Part shown: in pieces, positions 1 to 8,309 of the stretch
Position numbering within the stretch: the first letter of the stretch is position 1
Layout: each line of letters begins with the position of its first letter
From: Psychrobacter cibarius
GTDB taxonomy: Bacteria > Pseudomonadota > Gammaproteobacteria > Pseudomonadales > Moraxellaceae
Direction: 5' to 3'
NCBI GenBank assembly: GCA_030686115.1
Contig: CP131612.1
Span: 1,426,001-1,490,000 of the forward strand
Length of the DNA: 64,000 bases
The notes under the pieces: generated by a model
The model's input: only the letters and a program-made list of their open reading frames with translations
What the model was told of the DNA's origin: nothing
Databases searched by the model: none
Position numbers and translations under genes: made by a program

Positions 1-1
1 G

Positions 2-250
2 GGTGGTTATTCAGGTGCTATCGTCGATAATATGGGCTATCCATTTTTCTTTATCTTTACTTTCGCTATTGGGATTCCGATTTTGGCATTGATTTACTTT
101 GTTGATAAACATATCGTCATTGGTGATAACGATGATATTTATGGCGATGACAATAATGATGGAAGCGGCGGTAATGGAAGCAGTGATAAGTTGGCCAAAG
201 CGAATCCAAACCTGACCGATACCAAAGAACCACCCCGCGCGTCAAATTAA
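2..250 (+). CDS. AmpG-like MFS permease, C-terminal fragment
   Basis: This is the C-terminal end of a gene that begins before the window; the frame is open from base 2. The visible part is a Gly-rich turn (GGYSGAIVDNMGYP), one clear hydrophobic segment (FFFIFTFAIGIPILALIYFV), and a polar Asp/Asn/Gly-rich tail. The pattern of a GG..G turn, a Gly-aromatic-Pro step and a final membrane helix fits the last transmembrane helix of AmpG-type muropeptide permeases in the major facilitator superfamily. AmpG imports anhydromuropeptides for cell-wall recycling. Only about 80 residues are visible, so the family assignment is an inference and another MFS permease is possible. Confidence 0.5.
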   Translation, partial: GGYSGAIVDNMGYPFFFIFTFAIGIPILALIYFVDKHIVIGDNDDIYGDDNNDGSGGNGSSDKLAKANPNLTDTKEPPRASN

Positions 251-301
251 GCTAAGCAGTATTTTATTCTCATTGATTCATAATATTTTTAAGAGCTACT
301 T

Positions 302-1213
302 ATGACAGCATCGACCATTCGTCAAATCAAGCAGTACATTCAGCAGTTGACGAATGAGGCTGCAAATAGCAAGCTACCGTCATTTTGGCTCACCGATTGG
401 CTATTATATGTCATCGATAAGCCTGCGATATTCTTAATGATGGATGAAGGTTACCAGCTAACAGACAGCGAGCTTTCGGAGTTCAATGCAGGTGTAACGA
501 AGATGCAGCAAGGAATGCCACTTGCGTATTTGACGGGTCAGCAAGAGTTCTGGTCGCTGATATTTACTGTCAATGAGCACACTTTAATTCCGCGACCTGA
601 TACTGAGATACTGATTGAGCAAGTATTAACTTGGATAAAATCTCAGCCAAACAGTGTCAGCAGCCCAGAACGGTTATTGGATTTAGGGACGGGTTCAGGT
701 TGTATTGCGATTAGTCTTGCACATGAGTTAAATACGCAGCGTTCAGACAGTGAGGCAGAAAGCTGGCAAGTCGTTGCGGTGGATATGTCGCCAGAAGCGC
801 TCAAGGTTGCTCAGCATAATGCAGCTATCAATGATGTTGCTGATATTAAGTTTATACAAAGCAGTTGGTATGACGAGCTGCCCAGTCATGACGAGCTATT
901 ATTTGATGTGATTGTGTCCAACCCTCCTTATATCGATGAGGAAGATGAGCATTTAGCACGCCTTGTAGCCGAACCTATTAGTGCCTTAAGTGCCACCAAT
1001 CATGGGCTTGCCGATATAGAGCATATCGTAGCACAGGCACCGAAATACTTGCGTGTCGGTGGGCTACTGGCTATCGAACATGGTTTTGACCAAGGTGATG
1101 CCGTTCGCAAGTTGTTTGTAGACAGTGACTTTGAATCTGTGCGTACAGTACAAGATTATGGTGGTAATGATCGTGTTACGCTGGGTCAAATTAAGTCATC
1201 AGATTTTTGTTAA
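302..1213 (+). CDS. prmC: Peptide chain release factor N5-glutamine methyltransferase
   Basis: PrmC (HemK) methylates the glutamine of the GGQ motif of release factors RF1 and RF2 using S-adenosylmethionine, in the cytoplasm. The 303-residue protein has the usual two-part layout. The N-terminal helical release-factor-binding domain includes LAYLTGQQEFW, and the Rossmann methyltransferase domain carries the SAM loop LLDLGTGSGCIAISLA. The catalytic motif VSNPPYI lies near residue 206; the NPPY signature binds the target glutamine amide. Length is slightly above the roughly 280 residues typical of the family. The gene starts at an ATG and is followed closely by a MoeB-like gene. Its usual upstream partner prfA is not visible in the window. 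Confidence 0.95.
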   Translation: MTASTIRQIKQYIQQLTNEAANSKLPSFWLTDWLLYVIDKPAIFLMMDEGYQLTDSELSEFNAGVTKMQQGMPLAYLTGQQEFWSLIFTVNEHTLIPRPDTEILIEQVLTWIKSQPNSVSSPERLLDLGTGSGCIAISLAHELNTQRSDSEAESWQVVAVDMSPEALKVAQHNAAINDVADIKFIQSSWYDELPSHDELLFDVIVSNPPYIDEEDEHLARLVAEPISALSATNHGLADIEHIVAQAPKYLRVGGLLAIEHGFDQGDAVRKLFVDSDFESVRTVQDYGGNDRVTLGQIKSSDFC

Positions 1214-1248
1214 TAGACTTCTTTAATAATAGGTTATTGGTAATAAAT

Positions 1249-2043
1249 ATGGCGCACACATCAGATAAAGGGCAGTTGTTGGATGAAGAGCTGCTGCGTT
1301 ATGCGAGGCAGATATTATTAGATGGTTGGGATATTGACGCTCAACTACGCTTAAAATCAGCTCGTTTGGTTATGATAGGGGCAGGCGGGCTTGGTTGTCC
1401 TGCTTCTGAGACGCTGGTGCGTGCAGGACTTGGGCAAATTCATCTGATAGATGATGACATCATTGAAGCCAGCAACTTGCAGCGCCAAACGCTGTTTTTA
1501 CCTGAAGATATCGGTAAAACTAAGGCGCAAACAGCGGCGCACATGTTAGAGCGTATTAACCCTTTAATCACCGCTCGCGGTACAGTTGCAAGACTAAGCG
1601 AAGACAATGCTTATGAATTGCTCGAGATGGCGACAGGCAAGCCTGATTTGCTTTTAGATTGCACCGACAATTTTGCTACGCGTGATGTCATCAATCGTAT
1701 TAGCGTGCGCTATAAAATCCCGCTATTATCTGCCTCAGCGATTGCGATGCAAGGACAGTTAGCACTGTTCGAACCTCAGCTCGACAATGGTTGTTATCAC
1801 TGCGTGTTTGGTTCGGTAGTACTTGATGCAGCGGCTGATGAGCGTACGTGTGCCAACTCAGGTGTGCTAGCGAGTACCACTGCTATCATGGGTAATTTGC
1901 AAGCGAATGCTGCCCTGCAGTATTTGGGATTAACCAAAAATCCACTGACAAATAAGCTATTAATATGGGATGGTAGCCATATGCAGCAGCGGCTAATGGG
2001 CTATCGCCAAGATGCTGCGTGTCCTGTCTGTAGTAGTCATTAG
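1249..2043 (+). CDS. moeB: HesA/MoeB/ThiF family sulfur-carrier adenylyltransferase
   Basis: This E1-like enzyme adenylates the C-terminal glycine of a small ubiquitin-like sulfur carrier, MoaD in molybdopterin synthesis or ThiS in thiamine synthesis. The 264-residue protein has the nucleotide-binding loop IGAGGLGCPASE near its N-terminus, the conserved DNLQRQ-like segment ASNLQRQTLF, a DCTDNFATR motif, and two Cys pairs (CYHC and CPVC) that bind structural zinc. I chose ATG 1249. An in-frame TTG at 1207 would overlap prmC but gives an unconserved N-terminus. It sits 35 bases after prmC and is probably co-transcribed with it. MoeB is the favoured name; HesA or ThiF cannot be excluded because no carrier-protein gene is adjacent. 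Confidence 0.8.
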   Translation: MAHTSDKGQLLDEELLRYARQILLDGWDIDAQLRLKSARLVMIGAGGLGCPASETLVRAGLGQIHLIDDDIIEASNLQRQTLFLPEDIGKTKAQTAAHMLERINPLITARGTVARLSEDNAYELLEMATGKPDLLLDCTDNFATRDVINRISVRYKIPLLSASAIAMQGQLALFEPQLDNGCYHCVFGSVVLDAAADERTCANSGVLASTTAIMGNLQANAALQYLGLTKNPLTNKLLIWDGSHMQQRLMGYRQDAACPVCSSH

Positions 2044-2129
2044 TGATTGTTCATTAGTAGCTGTGTAACTTGTCATTATTTACAATCGCCTATTCTCAAA
2101 AACCTTTCTTATGACTATAGTTGTTTTTT

Positions 2130-3482
2130 ATGAAAATTCATCGTCCGCATTTATTAAAGCATACCTTCAATGTCATGAACCGTGTTCGCCAAACAGCCAG
2201 CGTGGCAGGTTTATCTGCGCTGAGAGTGGCAAAAGGTGAAAAGCCTGATGCCACATTATTAAAAGAAACGTTTGAGCAGTTGGGCACGACTTATATCAAG
2301 ATTGGTCAGTTTATCGCCAGTACGCCGTCACTGTTTCCACGCGAATATGTAAAAGCTTTCCAGAGCTGTTTGGATCAGACCACGCCACTGTCTTACGCTT
2401 ATATCGAGCAGGTATTGAAAGAAGAGTTGGCCGTTGATGGCATGACGCTTGATGATAAGTTCGCCCATATCGACTCAAAGCCACTAGCGTCAGCCTCTAT
2501 TGCTCAAGTGCATGCGGCACGGTTGCATAATGGCGATGAAGTCGTATTAAAGGTGCAAAAGCCTGACGTCGAGACCATTATGCAAACGGATTTGGGCGTA
2601 TTGCATGGGGTGACTAAGTTACTTGAGATTCTGATGCCGTCGATGAAGTTTGCCAGTATTGCACCGATTATCGATGAGATTCGTCTGCGTATGCTTGCCG
2701 AGACGGACTTTATCGCTGAGGCACAAAACATCCGCGATTTTCAGCAGTTCTTAGCCGTATCAGGTAATACGCGCGTGGTAGCACCCAAAGTATATGAAGA
2801 GCTGACGACCAAGCGTGTACTAACTATGAGCCGCTTGTACGGCGTATCTATGGTCGATGAGTCGCTCATGCGTCAGTATTGTGCTGATCCTGCGCAAGTC
2901 ATGGCGGATACCTTGAATACGTGGTTTGCCAGTCTCATGCTGTGCAACAGTTTCCATGCTGACCTGCATGCGGGCAATTTGATGCTATTAACCGATGGTC
3001 GTATTGGCTTCTTGGATTTTGGTATTGTCGGTAAGCTAAAAGCTGAGAGTTGGCGTGCGTGCATGGGTATGATGCAAGCCATGCAGGACAGTGACTATCA
3101 AGCGATGGCGCGCCATATGATTGATATGGAAATGACTCATGGTGGCAATGAAGTCGATGTAGTGGCATTGGGTAATGATTTGCAGCGTATGATGAAGACT
3201 ATTATGGCGGAGGACAAATCCTTTACCAGTGGTGTGCCTTTTAATAGTAAAGAGCAAGCCGATGAGCTAAATAAAATGATGCTTGAGATTGTAGAAGTCG
3301 GTAAGCGCCATGGCATACATTTCCCACGTGACTTTGCTTTATTGACCAAGCAGATGCTGTATTTTGATCGTTTTATGCGTACGCTGGCACCTGATATGGA
3401 TATGTTTAGTGATCAACGCGTACAAATGCTAGGACACACAGAAACAGATGTGACCATGCCGCCAACAGTAAACGTATCGTAG
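2130..3482 (+). CDS. ABC1/UbiB-type atypical kinase family protein
   Basis: This 450-residue protein belongs to the ABC1/AarF/UbiB/COQ8 family of atypical protein-kinase-like ATPases. In bacteria and mitochondria they act in ubiquinone synthesis or other isoprenoid-lipid processes. Visible family features are the KxGQ motif in YIKIGQFIAS near residue 60, the Ala-rich loop ASASIAQVHAARL, the catalytic HADLHAGNLM loop and the metal-binding FLDFGIVG motif. Unlike canonical UbiB of about 540 residues, no pair of C-terminal transmembrane helices is obvious. It may therefore be a UbiB paralogue rather than ubiB itself. The ATG at 2130 is preferred to an in-frame TTG at 2121. It is a single gene between moeB and an MFS transporter. 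Confidence 0.85.
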   Translation: MKIHRPHLLKHTFNVMNRVRQTASVAGLSALRVAKGEKPDATLLKETFEQLGTTYIKIGQFIASTPSLFPREYVKAFQSCLDQTTPLSYAYIEQVLKEELAVDGMTLDDKFAHIDSKPLASASIAQVHAARLHNGDEVVLKVQKPDVETIMQTDLGVLHGVTKLLEILMPSMKFASIAPIIDEIRLRMLAETDFIAEAQNIRDFQQFLAVSGNTRVVAPKVYEELTTKRVLTMSRLYGVSMVDESLMRQYCADPAQVMADTLNTWFASLMLCNSFHADLHAGNLMLLTDGRIGFLDFGIVGKLKAESWRACMGMMQAMQDSDYQAMARHMIDMEMTHGGNEVDVVALGNDLQRMMKTIMAEDKSFTSGVPFNSKEQADELNKMMLEIVEVGKRHGIHFPRDFALLTKQMLYFDRFMRTLAPDMDMFSDQRVQMLGHTETDVTMPPTVNVS

Positions 3483-3576
3483 TTTTCGCTTGTATGTTTG
3501 ATTATTAATCCGCCGCTGCTCTTGAATGCTCTAACACAAAGGATTGTGTGCTAATTGCCGCAAAAATGGCTCTGTC

Positions 3577-4833
3577 ATGATGACTGCTCTCAAAAGCCGT
3601 GCTTTTCCTCATATTACCAATGAAGCTGCCATTGCCTGTATCGGTATGTACTGCATGGCAGTCGTCATGGGCTATGGACGCTTCCTCTTTACTGCCACCT
3701 TGCCCGATATTATGGTGCAACTGTCGATTTCAACGACGATTGCAGGCTGGCTTGCCTCTATCAATTACATCGGTTATTTTATCGGTGCCCTCATCGCCAT
3801 GTTTGTGCCTCAGCGCTCGACGTGGCAAGCGCTGACACTGTGGGCGATTGTAAGTGTCGTCACAACGATGCTACTTGTCGTACCTGATATGTCATTAACT
3901 GTATGGTATCTCATTCGTCTAATCGCAGGTATTGCAAGCGGGGTAGCGATGATTTTGAGCTCATCGTTTGTGATTCAAAGCTTAAGTCCTGAACGCCGCT
4001 CTGTACTGTCGGCAGTACACTACGCAGGTATTGGTGTGGGCATCAGTGCCTCTGCCATACTGACGTGGTGGTTGTTAATATTGGGCTATCATTTTGATGT
4101 CATTTGGTTAGTAGCAGGCTTTACAAGCTTACCTCTGGTATGGCTACTCTATGCGGTAAAACCAAGACAAGCACAGGGTTCCGTCTCGCTGCGGACTGAT
4201 CCTAAACAGCACGTGTCAGTGCATCAAACCTATTTGAGCTTTAAGCGCGCTTTGTATGAGGCCATTGCTGGTCATCGTAAGGCTATTGCTTTGCTATCAG
4301 CGAGCTATATACTGGCAGGCTTTGGTTATATTACCTCTGCGACTTTTTTGCCAGTAATGGCAGCACAGCGCCTCACGACGCAGACGTATGCTGGATTGCT
4401 CATTTGGCTAGTCGTTGGTGTGTTTGCGATGTTATCAAATCCACTGTGGGGCGCACTTGCCAAGCGAATTGGTGAAATTAAAACGTTAATAGGCTTAACG
4501 ATATTACAAGCATTTGGGATGTGCTTGCCCATATGGTTCGGCGGCGCTATTGGTTTGTACGGCAATGCTGCTATTTTAGGTTTGACCTTTGTGGGTATGG
4601 TATCGATGACGCTCACTTTGATTAAAAATATCAATCCTGCTTACTCAAATTTGCTGATAGGATTGGCAACTTTGGCTTATGCATTGGGTCAATTCTTGGG
4701 ACCATTGGTGACGGTAGCATTGGCAGGGCAGGACGACAATTTCAATGCAGGGTTACTCGTTGCCGCCGCTGGATTGATGGTTGGATTGGTGCTGTTGCTA
4801 TTGTTTCGTCGACAGCCACCGACTACCATTTAA
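3577..4833 (+). CDS. YbfB/YjiJ-family MFS transporter
   Basis: An integral membrane transporter of about 418 residues with roughly twelve hydrophobic segments. The N-terminal half includes VVMGYGRFLFTATLPDIM and an SxxGWLASINYIGYFIGAL helix pair, typical of the YbfB/YjiJ branch of the major facilitator superfamily. The second half opens with ALLSASYILAGFGYITSATF, again characteristic of that branch. The substrate is unknown; members are usually annotated as putative efflux or sugar-type permeases. The start at ATG 3577 (or the adjacent ATG 3580) is preferred to an upstream TTG at 3544. Its stop codon overlaps by a few bases that of the convergent Lrp/AsnC regulator, so the two genes share no room for a terminator. 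Confidence 0.8.
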   Translation: MMTALKSRAFPHITNEAAIACIGMYCMAVVMGYGRFLFTATLPDIMVQLSISTTIAGWLASINYIGYFIGALIAMFVPQRSTWQALTLWAIVSVVTTMLLVVPDMSLTVWYLIRLIAGIASGVAMILSSSFVIQSLSPERRSVLSAVHYAGIGVGISASAILTWWLLILGYHFDVIWLVAGFTSLPLVWLLYAVKPRQAQGSVSLRTDPKQHVSVHQTYLSFKRALYEAIAGHRKAIALLSASYILAGFGYITSATFLPVMAAQRLTTQTYAGLLIWLVVGVFAMLSNPLWGALAKRIGEIKTLIGLTILQAFGMCLPIWFGGAIGLYGNAAILGLTFVGMVSMTLTLIKNINPAYSNLLIGLATLAYALGQFLGPLVTVALAGQDDNFNAGLLVAAAGLMVGLVLLLLFRRQPPTTI

Positions 4834-5345
4834 ACCACACTACGATTAAATATTTCTCGCAGCTCAAAACTGGTATGCACTTGAGCGACACCTTCGATAC
4901 GATTGAGCCTATGTAATAAAAACTCCTCATAATGTGCCATATCGCGTACTCTTACCTTGATAAGGTAGTCTTCCGTACGACCCGTGACAATGCTACAGCT
5001 AATGACTTCATCAAAGCTCTGAATCTTACGCTCAAATTGCTCAAAGCGTTCAGCCGTATGGCGATCCATACTAATCGCGATAAAGACGGCGAGCGGGTAG
5101 CCAAGTTTTTGCGCATCCGTTTTGGTGTGATAACCCGTGATAATACCAGCATCTTCTAAGCGTTTAATACGGCGTGCACAAGGCGTGGCTGACAGGTTGA
5201 CGCGTTCGGCAAGCTCGGTGATACTCATACGTGCCTGAGTTTGCAATACGCGCAAGAGCTGTCGATCGATCTCATCAATATCGGCTAAATGTGGACTATC
5301 CAGATGACTGTTTGGCATGATCTGTTGCTTTATTAGTGAATTCAT
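4830..5345 (-). CDS. Lrp/AsnC family transcriptional regulator
   Basis: A DNA-binding regulator of the feast/famine (Lrp/AsnC) family, 171 residues. An N-terminal AsnC-type helix-turn-helix covers about residues 25-75 (IDRQLLRVLQTQARMS, then ELAERVNLSATPCARRIKRLE). It is followed by the RAM ligand-binding domain (LAVFIAISMDRHTAERFEQF ... VTGRTEDYLIKVRVRDM). Such proteins form dimers to octamers and respond to amino acids. The gene is transcribed divergently from leuA across a 191-base intergenic region, so control of leuA or of itself is plausible. A second in-frame ATG at 5318 would remove nine unconserved residues; both starts have weak ribosome-binding sites. Which amino acid it senses cannot be told. 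Confidence 0.93.
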   Translation of the reverse strand: MNSLIKQQIMPNSHLDSPHLADIDEIDRQLLRVLQTQARMSITELAERVNLSATPCARRIKRLEDAGIITGYHTKTDAQKLGYPLAVFIAISMDRHTAERFEQFERKIQSFDEVISCSIVTGRTEDYLIKVRVRDMAHYEEFLLHRLNRIEGVAQVHTSFELREIFNRSVV

Positions 5346-5444
5346 CTAATTATACTGAGTAAATTGTACTTTTTCACTAAAATAGCGCGATATATTATAA
5401 AAGAAAGCTGATTTCTATTGCATAAACTCTGATATTATTATGGT

Positions 5445-5477
5445 ATAAACATTGGTTATCTCGTATGATAAACATTG
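5445..5477. promoter_or_regulatory. 10-bp direct repeat in the lrp-leuA intergenic region
   Basis: The decamer ATAAACATTG occurs at 5445-5454 and again at 5468-5477, 23 bases apart start to start, or about two helical turns. It lies in the divergent promoter region between the Lrp/AsnC regulator and leuA. That spacing suits a protein that binds one face of the helix. Assignment as an operator is inference only; the region is AT-rich and chance repetition is possible. Confidence 0.3.
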
Positions 5478-5536
5478 ATCTAATCACCAGCCGTCCAGCT
5501 AAAAACATAAATTCCCATATCATCTAAGGATTGATT

Positions 5537-7321
5537 ATGTCTGACCAAGCCAAACGCACTGTAGCCTCAACGACTGCAAAGATTACACCCAAAAATGCTG
5601 CTTTTGATTATAAAAAGTACCGTCCATTTGCTTTTGCGCCATCGCTGTCAGATCGTACTTGGCCGAGCAAAACGATTGAAAAGTCACCAATCTGGGCAAG
5701 TGTGGATCTGCGTGATGGCAACCAAGCACTGATTGATCCGATGACGATCGAACAAAAAATGCGTTTTTTTAAAACGTTGGTTGAGGTTGGTTTTAAAGAG
5801 ATTGAAATTGGCTTTCCATCAGCGGCGCAGGTTGAGTTTGATTTTGCTCGCAAACTTATCGAAGAAAATCATGTCCCAGACGATGTAACTTTGCAGGTAT
5901 TGGTACAGGCTCGTGAGCATTTGATCGCTCGTACGTTTGAGTCATTGAAAGGCGCGAAGCGTGCGATTGTCCATGTTTATAATTCAACCTGCCGTGTACA
6001 ACGTGAAAAGGTCTACGGTAAAGACAAAGCTGAGATTAAAGAAATTGCCATCACTGGTGCCAAGCTATTACAGCAGTATGCGGCACAGTATCCTGAGACG
6101 GAATGGGTATTCCAGTATTCACCAGAGAGCTTTAGTCAAACAGAAACTGAATATGCAGTAGAAGTCTGTGATGCGGTCTGTGAAGTATGGCAACCACAAC
6201 AAGGGCAGGAAGTGATTTTAAACTTGCCAGCGACGGTTGAAGCGTCTATGCCCAATGTTTTTGCCGATCAAGTGGAGTATTTCTGCCGTCATCTTGCCCA
6301 GCGCGAGCATGTCATTATCAGCTTGCATACACATAATGACCGTGGCTGTGCGGTTGCAGCAGCAGAGCTTGGGATGTTAGCGGGTGCCGATCGTATCGAA
6401 GGTACGCTATTGGGTAACGGTGAGCGCACGGGTAATATGGATATCATGGTCATGGCGATGAATCTGTTTAGCCAAGGTATCGATCCAGAGCTTGATTTTA
6501 GTAACATGAGCGAAATTGTACAAGTGGTCAGCGAATGTAACAATTTGCCCTTACATCCGCGTCATCCATACGTCGGCGAATTGGTCTTTACGGCCTTTAG
6601 TGGCTCACATCAAGATGCCATCAAAAAATCTCTCGATTATAACGAAAAGCATCAAAACGAGACGGATAACGTTTGGGATGTGGCTTACTTGCCAATTGAT
6701 CCGGCGCATATTGGTCGTAGTTATCAGGATGTGGTACGTATCAATAGCCAGTCTGGTAAAGGCGGTGTGGCTTATATCTTGCAGCGCAACTATGGCTTTA
6801 ATTTGCCGCGCTGGATGCAAATTGACTTCAGCGGTGTGGTACAGAAGCAAGCTGAATCAGCTGCTCGTGAATTGCAGAATGATGAAATCTTACAAACCTT
6901 TGAAGATACGTATCTACAGCAAGGCAGTTTTGAGCTGTTAGATTATACGGTCAATAATAAAGGCGGTGAAGTCTACTTTACTGGTCAAGTACAAATGAAT
7001 GGGGACATTATTAATATTGATGGCACTGGTAATGGTCCATTATCATCGTTTATTGACGGCCTTGCCCAGCACACTGGTAAATCGATACATGTCATCAACT
7101 ACGCTGAGCATGCGATTAATCCGCAGCACAATAGCGGTGATGGCATCGATGATGATACCAATAATGACAACAAAACTAATGCGAATGCGGCGGCTTATAT
7201 CCAACTAAATGTAGATGGTGAAGTTTATTCTGGTATTGGCAGTTGCAGTAGTACTGTATCAGCAATGCTTAAAGGCGCATTATCAGCGTTTGCTCAAGCA
7301 GTGAGTACTGCCACTGCTTAA
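5537..7321 (+). CDS. leuA: 2-isopropylmalate synthase (long type)
   Basis: LeuA condenses acetyl-CoA with 2-ketoisovalerate, the first committed step of leucine synthesis. The 594-residue product fits the longer LeuA form. Catalytic-domain motifs are VDLRDGNQAL near residue 60, HTHNDRGCAVAAAELG, and GNGERTGNMDI. A C-terminal leucine-binding regulatory domain follows (about residues 430-594). It contains an Asn/Asp-rich stretch at about 527-552 (GDGIDDDTNNDNKTNANAA) that looks like a loop expansion. The ATG at 5537 is preferred to TTG 5531; an AAGGA ribosome-binding site precedes it. It is monocistronic here, with no leuB, leuC or leuD nearby, and is divergent from an Lrp/AsnC gene. Confidence 0.96.
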   Translation: MSDQAKRTVASTTAKITPKNAAFDYKKYRPFAFAPSLSDRTWPSKTIEKSPIWASVDLRDGNQALIDPMTIEQKMRFFKTLVEVGFKEIEIGFPSAAQVEFDFARKLIEENHVPDDVTLQVLVQAREHLIARTFESLKGAKRAIVHVYNSTCRVQREKVYGKDKAEIKEIAITGAKLLQQYAAQYPETEWVFQYSPESFSQTETEYAVEVCDAVCEVWQPQQGQEVILNLPATVEASMPNVFADQVEYFCRHLAQREHVIISLHTHNDRGCAVAAAELGMLAGADRIEGTLLGNGERTGNMDIMVMAMNLFSQGIDPELDFSNMSEIVQVVSECNNLPLHPRHPYVGELVFTAFSGSHQDAIKKSLDYNEKHQNETDNVWDVAYLPIDPAHIGRSYQDVVRINSQSGKGGVAYILQRNYGFNLPRWMQIDFSGVVQKQAESAARELQNDEILQTFEDTYLQQGSFELLDYTVNNKGGEVYFTGQVQMNGDIINIDGTGNGPLSSFIDGLAQHTGKSIHVINYAEHAINPQHNSGDGIDDDTNNDNKTNANAAAYIQLNVDGEVYSGIGSCSSTVSAMLKGALSAFAQAVSTATA

Positions 7322-7355
7322 TGTTTTTATGATCGTCTTAATAACTTGTCGCTAT

Positions 7356-7407
7356 AACGCTGTCGCTTCTTGTCTTTGGCAAGTAAAGCGATGGCGTTAT
7401 TTTTTGC
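7356..7407 (+). terminator. Probable leuA terminator
   Basis: An imperfect GC-rich stem pairs AACGCTGTCGCTT with AAGCGATGGCGTT, with two mismatches. It encloses a smaller CTTG/CAAG stem and is followed by a T-run, 35 bases after the leuA stop. Confidence 0.65.
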
Positions 7408-7577
7408 ATGAAAAACGACAGTCTATATGCAGAAAGTAGACATTTATAACTATCACCTATCTTGCAGTTGGTTAAAGCATCGCGACTAATAGCATAATGT
7501 TACTTGTGTTTTTGATGTCTAAGACTTACGCTAATGTACATAACTCATATTATATTATTATAAACAAAAGGTTAATT

Positions 7578-8198
7578 ATGGAACCTATCTCACTTGCTTC
7601 ATTTTCATTGGCTGCTATTTTGGCGTCATTGCCAGTAAATGGCGAGGTGGTCACTAAACCGACTATTACCACTCATATCAGCCCAGCTATCGCAGGACAA
7701 TGGGAAATCGACTTAGACAGTAGTATCACGATGACCAAAGAAGCAAAAGCCAGACAAGCTGCAGCAAAAGAGCTGAAACAGACAAAAAGTGATGAGCCAG
7801 AAGTGACTGCGGGCACAGAAGGCGGTGTCCTTGTGCAAAGTGAAAAGCGCGTCCTTAATATTAAGCCAAATACTAACAACCAGTTAACGGCCTCTGCCAA
7901 AAAAGCAAATCAGTGCCGCGAGCTATATAATTTTGCGGCTGATAATGAGATGTGGGCAGTGAGTGGCAAAGAGTGGACATATGGTCGTTACCTAATCACG
8001 CACCGAGAAGAAGGGCTGCCCATTATTGCGCTAAAAACAGTCTATGACAATAACGAGGTAGATTGTTCAGGTAACCAAATCGACCAAACTGACGAAGCGT
8101 TGATTGCGTTTTTAAATCACGATGGCAACCAAATGCAATGGTGTGCGGATCCTGATGGTAATGAATGCTTTATGAATTTTAATAGAGTGTTACCGTAG
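7578..8198 (+). CDS. Hypothetical secreted protein with four C-terminal cysteines
   Basis: I do not recognise a named family. The 206-residue product starts at ATG 7578, preferred over an upstream in-frame start at 7497 because that extension is unlike a signal sequence. The N-terminus MEPISLASFSLAAILASLPV is mildly hydrophobic and may be a weak signal peptide, without a clear cleavage site. A polar Lys/Glu/Ala-rich middle section (about residues 50-110) leads into a compact C-terminal domain with four cysteines (CRELYNF, VDCSGN, WCADPDGNECF). These could form two disulfides in the periplasm. It is a single gene, converging on accC across a strong bidirectional terminator. Function unknown. 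Confidence 0.7.
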   Translation: MEPISLASFSLAAILASLPVNGEVVTKPTITTHISPAIAGQWEIDLDSSITMTKEAKARQAAAKELKQTKSDEPEVTAGTEGGVLVQSEKRVLNIKPNTNNQLTASAKKANQCRELYNFAADNEMWAVSGKEWTYGRYLITHREEGLPIIALKTVYDNNEVDCSGNQIDQTDEALIAFLNHDGNQMQWCADPDGNECFMNFNRVLP

Positions 8199-8250
8199 CA
8201 TTTTCTTTATTTATAAAACTTAAAACCACTTTTTCTAAAATAGAAACATA

Positions 8251-8285
8251 AAAAACCGCTATCTAAATAGGTAGCGGTTTTTTTT
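8251..8285. terminator. Bidirectional rho-independent terminator
   Basis: The stem AAAAACCGCTA / TAGCGGTTTTT with a ten-base loop is flanked by A-runs and T-runs. It lies between the secreted-protein gene and the convergent accC gene and can serve both. Confidence 0.9.
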
Positions 8286-8309
8286 ATGTTTGACAAAAAT
8301 CAAAGCAGG

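Noticed and set aside
8251..8285. Possible riboswitch or leader between secreted-protein gene and accC
   Set aside because: The structure is a plain A/T-flanked terminator between convergent genes.
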